Below are positions 49,209 to 59,796 of a stretch of 64,000 bases of DNA, one piece after another. The notes under the pieces are model-generated. The model worked only from the letters and a program-made list of their open reading frames with translations. It was not told the DNA's origin and searched no databases. Origin of the DNA: Nannochloropsis oceanica (Eukaryota; Sar; Eustigmatophyceae; Eustigmatales; Monodopsidaceae); contig CP038135.1 in NCBI GenBank assembly GCA_004519485.1, positions 186,001 to 250,000 of the forward strand, read 5' to 3'. The position numbers were made by a program, and so were the translations under genes. Every line of letters begins with the position of its first letter. The stretch's first letter is position 1.

Positions 49209-50122
49209 ATGCTTTCGCTGCGTTTGACACCCCCGGCGGCTGCTTTCCGTTTTCCTCCTGCTCCTCCCCTGCCTGCTGCGGCTTCCCTTGGTCTGCCATT
49301 CACCACCTTCACATAAGCACGGCCGCTGCTACAAGTGCTGCTGTTGCTACTGCTGGCTGTTCCTGTCGTCATCCGATGTGCCTGCTGTGGGACCGCTGGC
49401 TTTCGCGCCGGAGGACCGACTGGACCAGCACCATCACTCCTTCCTCCATCCATCCCTCCTCCTCTCCTCCCCCCTTCTCCCTTTCCCATTTTGGCCATCT
49501 TAAACTCTTCCAACTTCTGTCGCATCAACTGGCCTGCCGATGCTTGTCCTTGCAACCCTCTTTCTGCTCCTCCTCCTCTACCTCTCACGCCACCGATCCC
49601 CTGCCTCTGCTGCTGCTGCTGCTGCTGCTGCTCCTCCTCTCCGTCACAATACTCCTCCATCAACCCTTCTTCTCCCTCCTCTTCTTCCTCCTCATCCACC
49701 TCCATCCTCACCTCCCTTCGCCTTACAAATGACGACATGTGTGCCCTCGGCCGCTTCTGCCCCCCCCCTCCTGCTGCTGCTGCTGCTGCTGCTTTTGCCG
49801 CCCCTCCACCATTTCCTCCTGCAGCCGGCTTGAGTAATCTGGGTGGGGGAGGACCCATGACCACTTGCTGCTGTGACCCTTCTCCATTTTCTTTGTTCGC
49901 TCCTCCTCCTCTTTCTGCTCCGCTATTGCTGGTCGTGCTGGTATTGCTGCCTCGAATGCTGCTCCCCCGCCGGACCGCCAAAGCTGCTGCTGCTGCTGCG
50001 TTGGCTGCTGCGACCGCCGCCCCCACCCCTACCAATAAGCCTTGATTTGAATAGCGACGGGCTGTGCCGCTCATGCGCCGGTTCAATGATGAAAAAGAGG
50101 AGGAGGTGGAGGAGGCGGAGGA

Positions 50123-50157
<35 letters not shown>

Positions 50158-50538
50158 AGGAGGAGGAGGAGGAGGAGGAGGAGGAGGAGGAGGAACGGCC
50201 AGACTGCAGGCGCCAATCTCGATAGAGCTCTGGGTGGGCCGTCTGAAACCAGGGGTCCAGTTTAACCTGTTTGATTGCGGAGGGGAGGGAGGTATGAGTA
50301 GCGGATGGAGCTAATTATGATGGGGGCGTCCTTCCAGGTGTGGAGTGGGTGCGGCATGGCAGGCTGAATCACGGGGAAGCATCTCACTGACCTGTTGGTA
50401 CTCCTCTAGCTTTTGGCGGACATCGGCAAGATCCGTCCATCCCAAGCCTGGGGGCAGAAAGTCAAAGTCCCAGACGTCCTCCATCTGCTGTATTGGCGCT
50501 TGTGTTGCTTGTGGACGTCGGTAAGGCTGTCTATGCAT
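48971..50538 (-). CDS. Unrecognised protein with conserved-looking ends and disordered middle
   Basis: Two exons: 50538-50392 and 50266-48971, joined in phase at a CAG/GTCAGT donor to give KLEEYQQVKLDPWFQTAHPE, 480 residues. The first 80 residues (VWDFDFLPPGLGWTDLADVR, then WFQTAHPELYRDWRLQ) are rich in aromatic residues and look folded. Ser, Ala and Gly runs follow, encoded by GGA/GGC tracts (minus strand TCC/GCC). The last 55 residues (LHNKKFRAAQANPAYVPALS, then KWEAVTGKVYRSLSMREREI) again look like a compact conserved helix pair, with a pattern seen in some cytoskeletal and ciliary proteins. I cannot name a family. Possible additional 5' exons are not excluded. Confidence 0.6.
50100..50197 (+). 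repeat. GGC/GGA trinucleotide tracts in coding exon
   Basis: About a dozen GGC units are followed by a similar number of GGA units. Read on the minus strand, they encode Ala and Ser runs in the unrecognised protein. Confidence 0.9.
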
Positions 50539-51091
50539 TCGAATAAGGGGGATCAGAGTTAACGAAGGAGGGCGTGGGGAAGTGCTTATTGCTTCGCAAA
50601 ACCAGGCCCAGGAAGCCTAAATGGTGCACGGTGCGGAAAAGGAAAGTAGGGGATTATTGTGTATTATTACGGAGAGTGGGCGTTGCCCAGAGATCTGCTG
50701 GTCACTGGTTTTGTATGGAGCACGCAGACACATGCACCCACGGCTCGACGTCACGGCGGTCGGCGATGAGAGCCTCATTTGAAGCCTTCCCTTCCCGCCT
50801 TAGCTGTCCACGACCAGCAGCGTGTGCAACTCGCCCATCAGTAGCCCACGCATCCACCCAAACACATAGATAGGAGACAGGACTACAAGAAGATCCACGT
50901 CCATGCCGATGGTTGTGGCATGAGCATCATGCTGATCATCACCATAATCATCATCATCATCATCACCACCCTTACCACGCCGTTGCCCCTCTTCCTTTAC
51001 TCCCCTCCGTACACACCCCACAGTCAATCTGGTCGCACGAATCAAGCCTTTTACCACTCCCATCACCATCAGTATCCCCAGTACCAACACC
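50539..51091. other. Divergent intergenic region
   Basis: Between the unrecognised gene and the signal peptidase subunit gene. A short CAT/ATC repeat lies at 50936-50968. No convincing gene. Confidence 0.4.
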
Positions 51092-52296
51092 ATGGCCGCT
51101 CCACCAACCGCAAATCTAGGGGGTGCCGACGGTAAGCGCCTGCACCCAAATACCAGCCTCCCCACTATCCCCCCTGTCCCCTGCCCATCACTTGCCCCAT
51201 CCTGACTTGCAACGCGATACAGCATCGATTTTCAGCTTCTTAGTTGTGCGTTTATTCCTTTTTTTTCGCTACTCTCCCTGCTGACCTCCCTCGCACACAA
51301 CAGAAGAGGAGGAGCCCCTTCATATCGACACGGGCGACCAAATGAAAGTGAAGCAAGTGATGGATGAAGCAGTCGTCAAAGCCATTGTAGACGCGGGATA
51401 CGAAGGTATTGTTGAGTGTGATAAGTTGGACTGATAGCGAGCTTTATCATCCTTGCACCGTCTCTTGTATCATCCTCCTCTCTTTGTGCGCCCCTCTCCT
51501 TCAGTGTCTCGATCTTGCATTTGGTTGCGCGGCGATCAGCGCTATCTACCTACGTTGAATTCTGGCTTTCCATGCCATATTAAGGTTGCACACCATCTGT
51601 CCTTTCACCCATCATCCTCCCCCTTCCCCCAGAAAACTATTTCTACGACAATATCAAGCTCACCCTTATGGTCGTCGCCTGTGCCTTCGCCATGGTCGCG
51701 CAATTCTACCCTATGCCCTTCCCTGAATCACGCCCTTTGTTGGGAGTGTGCTGCTTGGCCTACTTCCTAGCTAGCACCGTCATCCAGCTCATTGTTTCTT
51801 ACGCCGAGCAAGACGCGATCCTGACCACTCAGCCCTTGGAGGGAATGAAGGAGGGGGGGTTGAGGGTGCGGACTCAATTTCCCCGGTTTCAAGATGTGTA
51901 TACGGTGATTTTGGAAGAAGTAGGAGTCAAGGAACCGCCTACGGTGTCGAGTAAGTGTTGGAGAGCGAGGGAAGGGAGGGAAGGAGGGAGGGAGGGAAGT
52001 AGGGAGGGAAGGAGGGAGGGGGGAGAAGGGATGGAGTGGGCGTTACAATACAACATCACTCTTTCCCTCTAGGATTTCTCTATGGTGCGTTATTTGTCAC
52101 TTTCTCATTATTTATTTCTTATGCTGTACGTCTTTTCCACCCTACAGGCAAATTTTCCATCGGCACGGTTTTTGACGAAGAAGGGAATTTTTACGAGGAG
52201 GGATTGGCACAGGAAGTCAAGGCGTTGGTCGACCGTTACCGGAAAAAACGTTGGGATGCCCCGGAGGGGAAGGGGGAGAAGAAGAAGACAAAGTAA
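51092..52296 (+). CDS. Signal peptidase complex subunit 2 (SPC25/SPCS2)
   Basis: Five exons: 51092-51131, 51304-51405, 51633-51950, 52073-52084 and 52148-52296. All phases fit, giving 206 residues (human SPCS2 has 226). The N-terminal cytosolic part includes MKVKQVMDEAVVKAIVDAGY. Two membrane helices follow (LTLMVVACAFAMVAQFYP and LLGVCCLAYFLASTVIQLIV), then the cytosolic domain with VSYAEQDAILTTQPL and GKFSIGTVFDEEGNFYEEGL, matching SPC25. It assists signal-peptide cleavage at the ER. Exon 4 is only 12 bases (RFLY with split codons). The following 63-base intron is open in frame, so a retained-intron form with extra hydrophobic residues is possible. Homology favours the spliced form. Confidence 0.87.
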
Positions 52297-52574
52297 GAGG
52301 GGAGGGAGGTTTGAGAGAGGGGTTGAGGAGGGGGGAGATGTATGTAGATGGGGCACATGCAGAAGCAGTAATGGACTTGTCGTAAGCCGCTTTGACAGGG
52401 TAGGGTTACCAATAGAAGAAGGAAAGAAAGAGGACAACAGAAAGCAGGCAGGCAATCGAAACGTGACGTATTGCTACACACTGTTATTTCCCTCGTCATG
52501 TGTTTTGGTCTTAGTCTTATCTTTTCCATACATTGATACTTCGAATTACTTTGTTGTGCCTTCACACGCAGCCA

Positions 52575-53690
52575 TCACAGCTTTAACCCGCCCTTCCCTT
52601 TCTCCTTGCTCTCCTCCGCCACCTCTCCCTTCTTCTTCCTCTTCCGGCCCTCTCTCTCTTCCTCGTCCTCATCCTCCCACTTTGAGCCTGTCAATGACTG
52701 TCGTACCTGCAGCCTGGGATGGATTAAGCTCCGCGTTACCCGCTGCCCTCCCCCTCCTCCTCCTCTCCCTCCTCCTCTCCCTCCTCCTCCCCCTTCCCCG
52801 CCTCCTCCCTCCGATTGCGCTCGCGTCAGTCCTGCAGCTGCGGCTTGTCTTCCTATCGGCTTACACCCTTTCTCCTTCCCTTCCTCCACCGCTGCCGGCT
52901 GCCTGCCGATGCCCGTGGCAGCGTCGAAATGGAAAAATGGGCAGAGGGCGGGAAGGAGGGTAGGAGTCATCCCTTCCTGCAGGCAGGGCAGGGCAATCGA
53001 CATTGTTTCCTCTTCTATATCAAACCTGAGCGCAATGACCATAGGCGCTGTAGGACCTGGCGGGGCCCCTTTCTCTTCTCTTGACTTTGTCATCTGCACG
53101 TGTGTACTCACGGTCTTTTCCCCTTGGAGAGCCCCTGCGAACTCCGAAGCGAAGTCGGCCATATTGTCATACTCTATTATCTCTTCCTGGCATGCTTGTA
53201 GTATTTCTGGATCAAGGACTACGGAATAGAAGCTTCCTTTCCTATCTTCTTTTCTTGAGCCGGCGGTGGTGCTGGTGAGGAGGGAGAGGGTGTGAGAGTT
53301 GAGGTCGAGGAGGAGAAGGTATTCTTGCTCTTGGCTGCGGTTGTTGTCGTCGTGGTGATTATGTTGCTCTTTTGTTGTCTCTCTTATTTTTGGAGCGTGG
53401 AGTGATGAGACAAGGAGATGCCGGCTCCATTGAGCGCTGCCTAAGGCCTGGGAGATAAAAAGGAAGAGAGGAAGAGATGGATGGGGGGAGGGTAAGAAAA
53501 TAACCTGAACATGCGAGAAGGGCGAAAAGAGGAAGAATGAGAGTGATTTATTTTGATCAAAGGCCCTCCAGGAGGAGGCAGGGAGAGGTGGGGTCTTCAT
53601 AGCTCGACAGGTAATCTCACAGGTGATCTCGCAAAGCCTTTATACCTTTTTCAGTTCTTCCCAAAACTCATCATAGCGCGCGGCATCCAT
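52575..53690 (-). CDS. XRCC4-superfamily/PAXX-like protein (tentative)
   Basis: Two exons are proposed: 53690-53646 (MDAARYDEFWEELKK, GTATAA donor) and 53447-52575. The join reads WEELKKALGSAQWSRHLLVS, 305 residues. The first 165 residues alternate strand-like and helical stretches (EYLLLLDLNSHTL, YSVVLDPEILQACQEE, MADFASEFAGALQG, MVIALRFDIEEETMSIAL), a pattern like the head domain of XRCC4/XLF/PAXX/SAS-6. After a Gly-rich linker the C-terminus has TRSLIHPRLQVRQSL and then an acidic KWEDEDEEE. Human PAXX ends with a Ku-binding SLINPGF-type motif and acidic residues, so SLIHP is suggestive. If correct, it would help join DNA ends with Ku. An alternative start at 53600 reads through both introns. 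The call is by eye and tentative. Confidence 0.4.
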
Positions 53691-54718
53691 ATCCTCAGCG
53701 TTGAGTCTATGTGTAGCTGTTTACTTTCTCGATCTTATCAGCTGTGGTCTATATGTGTATTAATGTTTTCATGGTGAACTGTAAAAAATAGATTAAGTAG
53801 TTGGGGGTGTAAGCATGTTCTTGTGCCGGGGTCTGGTCGGGGGCGTGGGGTTTATCCACTTAAACAGCCAGGAGGTCAACTTGGACGCGAGATTACTCTC
53901 TCCATAAGCAGGCTCCTGACCAAGTGCTGCCCTAGGAATGTGAGTTAATGTTCCTCACTTATCGTCCGTGTAGTTCGGGCTGTGTTCGTGTGCGAGTAGT
54001 AAAAAAAAGGGCTACGTCGAGGTCTTTGCTGAACTCTGTCTACGCCTACGTGTACCACATGAGACCACAACAACTCAAGTCAAAGCATGCCACCACATGC
54101 CGAGGAAGGGTTTAAGACAATGACATGCAAGGAGAGTTGCAAAGGCGTAGCCTCATACTCCCAGAGGCGGGAGCATCACAGCCAGAAAGGCCGCCACATG
54201 CCATGCATTCCTTCTACTGCTTGCTTTTGCTGCACAAGGAAAAAATTGTGCATAGAAAAAAGCAACAACAAATACCAGAATAACTTGCACTATGCCTACC
54301 TAGCCATAGAATTGCTACTTACCCCACCTTGTCCCCATCCTCCTCTTCTCCCGGACAATACACCCTTCTCTGCTGGCGCTGCTGATGCAGTTGCTGGTGG
54401 GCTTGACCTCGACAATCCAAGGGATTCAAAGACTACCCAAAAGCAATATCTCATTTACATCTTACATCGTCTTCTCAAGGCGACAAACAAAACCAAATGC
54501 CACAAACTATGAGAAATCGGTGGGGGGAAATCATTCAAATGAATGGTAAGGAAAAAGTTGTGCCGGCGTAAGGCTGCATGTGCTCAGGGTACTCTACTTC
54601 TTCAGTACGTACACATCGTTTTTTGTAAGCTCTCTCCTGTGGTTATTGCTACAATCTTTTGTATACCGATAATTTCTTCTATCCTCCATCCCACCGCCTC
54701 CTCTCACTATAGCAAACG
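53691..54718. other. Intergenic, nothing recognised
   Basis: About 1 kb between two minus-strand genes. It is less repetitive than other spacers, with only short unsupported frames. Confidence 0.4.
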
Positions 54719-57700
54719 CTACTGCGACTTGCCCACCAGAAGCAGCACTGCGTGCTCCTCAACCTCACTTCCTTCAGCATTCTTGTCCTCCGCCTGCACA
54801 ATTTCCTCGTTCTTGGCCTCATCAGTATCTTCCACTTTCCCTGCCAATAAAGCCGCTGCTGCTTCCTCCCTCTCTTTCTCCCAAAACTGCGGTCCGTACA
54901 TACGCCCCAACGTCTCCACCATCTCCTCGTCAAATTCCAATTTTTCCAAACCCCTCTTTAGGCACTCCCATAATTTCACCTCTTTCCGGACTACTCGCTT
55001 ATACCGCACGCCCTTCAATAGATTGACGATTTCAAAGGCTCGCGTCGGTTTCCACCCATTGCCGTACAAAAGAGCGTACAGCAACGACTGCACCTCGTGT
55101 GAGGGCAGGATGCCGTCAATGTCGCTCACCTTGACCTCCACGATGCGCTTCCGATTCTCATCATAAAAATCGATGCGGCCCATCAAACCGTAAGTCCTGC
55201 GGCAGGGAGAAAAGAAGGGAGGTTGGTAGAAATAAAGGGAAGGAAAGACAGAGATACATGCTCGAGAAATGAAGGCAAAGTAAAGCACATGCGCGCATGC
55301 ATGCACATATAACAACTCCCGGGAGCCCCTCCTCTCCCCTTCCCCTTGCTCCTCCCCAAGTCTCACTCACCATCCGTCGGTATACACATGTGCATCCCTC
55401 TCGCGACAAAACCCCCGCTTCACCAACACCTCCTCCTCCATCTCCTTCTGCAGTAACGACACCCCCTTCCCCTGCGAAAAGGACGTCGAATTCCGTTCTT
55501 TCTTGAAATCAATGTATGAAATCACATTGTCCGACAACCCGCCCAGGAGCTCGGCGAGTCCTTGAGGTGTTCGTGGATCACCGACTTTCAACAAACGCTT
55601 TGCCAAGGACGGCTGTCGTAAGCCGTGACAAAGCGCGTCTTGGTAGAGGATCGCACAGTTCCACACCGCCTCTGCCGGGAGTTCGGCGCTTGGAATCGAA
55701 TAATCAAGCAATGGGCCAAAGGTTTCAATTGGTCCACGATACCCGGCGTTCAAGACACATTTAGGCGCGCCTAGCAGCAACTCGGCAAAAAAGGCATGGC
55801 TCTTATCAATCTTCCCACTCTTCGCGCCGTGGTCCTCCAGGAGCAACTCCAAGGCATGTCTCCACTCTTCCACCTCTTCGTATGCCCACAATTCGTTCAG
55901 TCGATAGTCCACTGCCAAATTCAATACCTTGGGATCCTCTGTAAAAACCACAGGTCCCTCCCCCCCTCCCTTCCTCCCCTTCCCTCTGCCCAACTTCTCC
56001 ACCACCGGCCAGAGCAAAGCAGCGTCTGCGCGTTTTGACAAGAGGCCCCGCACATGCAGCTCCCGCGCCAGTAACGCTTCGCCCATCACACCCGTTATCA
56101 GCCTTCCCGTTTCGTCCGTCTTGAACCACAACGGTGGCACCACCCGCTTTCCGAACCGATCCAACCCCTTCCAGCCATACGAGCCTTCCGCCCCGTCCTC
56201 CCCCAGTCCCTGCCCTAGGAGCAAATCGTCCACTGTCGAGATCTCGTCGGTCGAGTCAGTCACGCTCCAATAATACTTAAAAGGGACATCCACCGTCTTG
56301 TTTCTCCCCTCCTTCCACTCCACCACCCCGTCCGCCTTGGTCTTGGTGTCATTCCCGCGTGTGCCGTGGATGCCCAAATACGGCCCATGCGGCTCCACCG
56401 TGTTCAAATCCCACTCTAATTGCGCGCCTTCATGCAATCTCTCCTGGACGTGTGACAAGTACCGCGAAGGGGCCTTGGCGTCAAACCCAATCAACAACAC
56501 CTCCCTCGACCTGGTAGTGCCCACATTGAACAAAGACCGATCCACCAGCTCTTTCTTCGTATGCACGCTGCTCTTGCTCGGCAATACCCCTTCGGTGCAA
56601 TCCAGCAAAATCACCGCACGCCAATCCTTGCCTTTGAACGCCGTCAAACTGCCCATCACCAGCCTCGCCCCCGCCTCCTCCCAATTAATCGACTTTCGAT
56701 CCGTCACCTTGGTCCTAAACAAATGTACACACCCCGAGCCATCCTCAGGGGCATATCCCGCTTCGGTCAAGGCACGCTCGAGCACGTCCTCGAGCTGGAG
56801 CAGGATAAGGTTGACATTCACGAATCTACGGGGGGAGGGAGGGGAGGGAGGGGAGGGAGGAAAGAAAGCAGGGAGGGAAGATGTTAGCAGGCATAGCGTC
56901 CTCATTCTCTCTCCTCTCTGCCTGATTTTCAATGCTGCAGAAGTGACAAGCTAACACCCTCCCTCTTGACTTCACTCCCCCGTCCTGCCCCACACACTCC
57001 CCTCTCTCCCTCCTCCATTCCAACTTACCTGCTTGTAATCGCAATATCTCTCAACCTCAACCCCTCCATAGTCCTCAAGAGCACCAACACCATCTCGGCG
57101 ATCCGACATGCTGTGCGGTAAGCATCATAATTCTGCACGGAGCTTGAGCTTTGAACGTACGTAAACAAGTAAGGCTTGTTCAGGCGGCGTGTCAAATGGT
57201 CCGTTGTATCCGGGGATGGTTTGACGGGACCGTCACCCCTGCTGGCATTCCGGGGGAGGGCGAGATTGTTGAATGCGACGTGTGCGTGCGGACAGCGATA
57301 ATTGATGTCGAGACGGCGGGTATTGACTTTCACAGAGGGCATCCAGGTGGAGAGCAGGTCCATCGGGTGGCCTACACTCCGCCCTGTCAACACGTCACTG
57401 AAGACGGTCTGGTCCACATCGCCCACGACGAGGACCTTCCGGAGAGACCCGCCTCGGGATTGCTCCGATTCCACCAGGCGACTGACAATTTGCATGTCTT
57501 CTTCGCGAAGGTCTTGAGCCTGCAGGGGAAGGGGGGAGGGAGGGAGGATAGGAGGGTAGGTGATAAAGCAATACACCGTACTAAATCGTACTGCCTCACC
57601 CACAAATTAGAAGAAAGTAGCTTTTCACAATTACAAGACTGACCTCTCCTTGCCTCACCTCCCTGTCTCCCCTCCCTTTTTAATTCCCTACCTCGTCAAC

Positions 57701-58424
57701 CAACACGAAATCCGCCATTGCCCCGTCCTTCAAGTAAAACCCCCCGTGCTTCCCCTCCGTTATCAAGCGCAGTAACTCCGCTCGCTTCCACTCAAAATTC
57801 GCTCCGCGGGTCTTGAGCTTCTCGGCCATGGAGGCATGGGCCCGCAGCTGACAGTCGACAAAAGCATCAAATGATGCCACCCAGTAACTGGCCTTGCCTT
57901 TCCCTGCCATTCCTGTTGCTGCTGTTGCTGCTGTCGCTGCTGTCTGCGTTGCTGCTGTTGAATCAGACGTCCGGAAGTCCCGTGCCACGAAGTGATTGGT
58001 GAGCTTATGTCTCTTGAAGCTCAGGCCCATCTGCGCTTCGAGCCGTGATCGGATTTCTTGTGCATTGGACCCCACCTTCACAAGGAACAACACATTTCGC
58101 ATCTCCCCGCTGCTGCCCGCTGCATAGGCCCGAGTGACGGCATGCTGGGTTTTTCGAGAGCCAGCCACGCCCTTGGTGAGCTCGAACTCGACGAGGGGCG
58201 GAGGGAAGGGTGGGGAAGTGGAGAATGCGCGGGAGAAGGGTTGTAATGCGTCTTTCCCAGAGTCACGCTTCGTTGTGGTGTAGGGCTTTTCGGTTTTCCT
58301 TGATATGTTGTCGAGGTTTTTGTAGTAATAAGCTGACCGACGCAAAGGCGACGCTGTGTTTCCTGGCGGTAGAGAAGGTCGACGACCGCCACCGAATCTG
58401 CCGCTGCTGCTAGTGCTGCTGCTG

Positions 58425-58507
<83 letters not shown>

Positions 58508-58849
58508 GCTACCAACCCTACTACTGCGGTGGCTGGTGGCACTACCATACCAACGTTGGGAGGGAGAGGAGGAAGAGGTGGACGGGGAGGAGGAGGGAGT
58601 CGGCGAAGACGAAACACGTCGTGGTGGCCATCGGTAGGGGGGGATATAAGCCACCACCGGTTGACTACAAGACAGGAGGAGTACGTGTAAACATAGAGCA
58701 CATGCGACGTGGAACCGGGGGGAGGGTCGATTGAGAGCGCTTGAGGTGGCAGCGGAAGAGATGGGGTTTGGCAGTGAAAGTGGAGGCCAGCTGGACAGCC
58801 ACCCCCTCGCTCTCGCAGTGCTACCGCTGCTGCTGGGTGGAAGCAACAT
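54719..58849 (-). CDS. UvrD/AddA-like SF1 helicase fused to RecB-type PD-(D/E)XK nuclease, possible plastid leader
   Basis: Four exons: 58849-57692, 57519-57029, 56825-55371 and 55196-54719, all in phase, about 1193 residues. Helicase motifs occur in order. Motif I is KGVAGSRKTQ (about residue 222) and motif II is FVLVDEAQDL, made by the first splice. Motif III is VLVVGDVDQTVF, motif IV is LDINYRCPHAHVAFNN, motif V is LTAFKGKDWRAVILLD and motif VI is FNVGTTRSREVLLI. The last exon has GRIDFYDENRKRIVEVKVSD followed by HEVQSLLYALLYG, the D-ExK-QxxxY pattern of RecB/Cas4-type nucleases. This is the domain order of bacterial AddA/RecB, which resect double-strand breaks. The N-terminus has a hydrophobic segment (ACALCLHVLLLSCSQPVVAY) followed by long Ser/Pro-rich sequence, as in plastid leaders, but 46 residues precede it, so the true start is uncertain. 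Motif I lacks the usual Gly before Lys. Confidence 0.8.
58425..58507 (+). repeat. (CTA)n microsatellite encoding poly-Ser on the minus strand
   Basis: About 28 uninterrupted CTA/TAC units. They lie in exon 1 of the helicase-nuclease gene and read as AGT serine codons on the minus strand. Confidence 0.95.
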
Positions 58850-59328
58850 GGCGCACCAGCCTGTGTGGAGTTCTGGCCTGTATGTGGGGCTTGTAGGAGG
58901 TGAGGTTGGTGCAGAGTCCGTGGTTGATTTCTGTGCTGGAAGAAGTAGGGAGAAATACTATTATGGGGAGGTCCTTAGAGTGCCTTGCGGGCGGATGGTG
59001 CAGTGTCTATGTCGAGCCAAGTATACCACATGAGCCACGGCCACAGCAATGGTTAGGGGCGATGGCTTGTACGGGAGAATGTGCGGAAGTGGTACCTGTC
59101 CGCTTCTCGCTGGATTCGCCAATCGCGAGGATCAGCATGCTGCCGCGAGAGTACGTTCCCAAAGACCAACCACCAAGCCTTTCCGAATCGATCACGTAGC
59201 GCCAAGAATGTGGTAAATGGCATAGTTACCTTTTGGGACACATTAACCCCAAAATAATACTTTGCTGATGTTTTTGATAGCACTGAGATTTTTAAATTGC
59301 GTCATATTTACTTTACAGACAAGCTATT
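58850..59328. other. Spacer upstream of the helicase-nuclease gene
   Basis: Possible promoter or undetected 5' exon of the helicase gene. No independent gene was seen. Confidence 0.4.
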
Positions 59329-59415
59329 TTACACATTATCACCTTCTATATTTCTACACTCCCCCCCTTCCACTTCCCCCTCCCCATCAAATACATCCAC
59401 CTCCATGTTCTGTTC

Positions 59416-59464
<49 letters not shown>

Positions 59465-59762
59465 AAGACCGCGGCCAGCAACGCCGCGCCCATTCCACAT
59501 GACACTTCTCCTGCCCCATCATCTCGCGGTAGCGTCGTCCTCCTCTTTCCCCTCCTCGTCCCGTAACCTTTTTTCTCATTTCTCCCTGCCTCTTCTTCTT
59601 CCAATGTCAACAAAGACGAGAAAGACGAAGCCATCAGTACCCGTCCATTCACTTTCACCCTCGTCGCCAACGGTTGTTGCCGCTGTCGATGAAACAAGAC
59701 CCTCCCCAACTCCCCCATCAACGCGTCATGCCCAATCACTGCTGCTGCTGCTGTTTCACTCT

Positions 59763-59796
<34 letters not shown>

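Noticed and set aside
53448-53600. Alternative ATG at 53600 for the PAXX-like gene
   Set aside because: It reads through two pyrimidine-rich intron-like stretches; the short upstream exon gives a more protein-like start.
56395-56425. GTTCAAATCCCAC, resembling a tRNA B box
   Set aside because: It lies inside a helicase coding exon with no matching A box or acceptor stem nearby.
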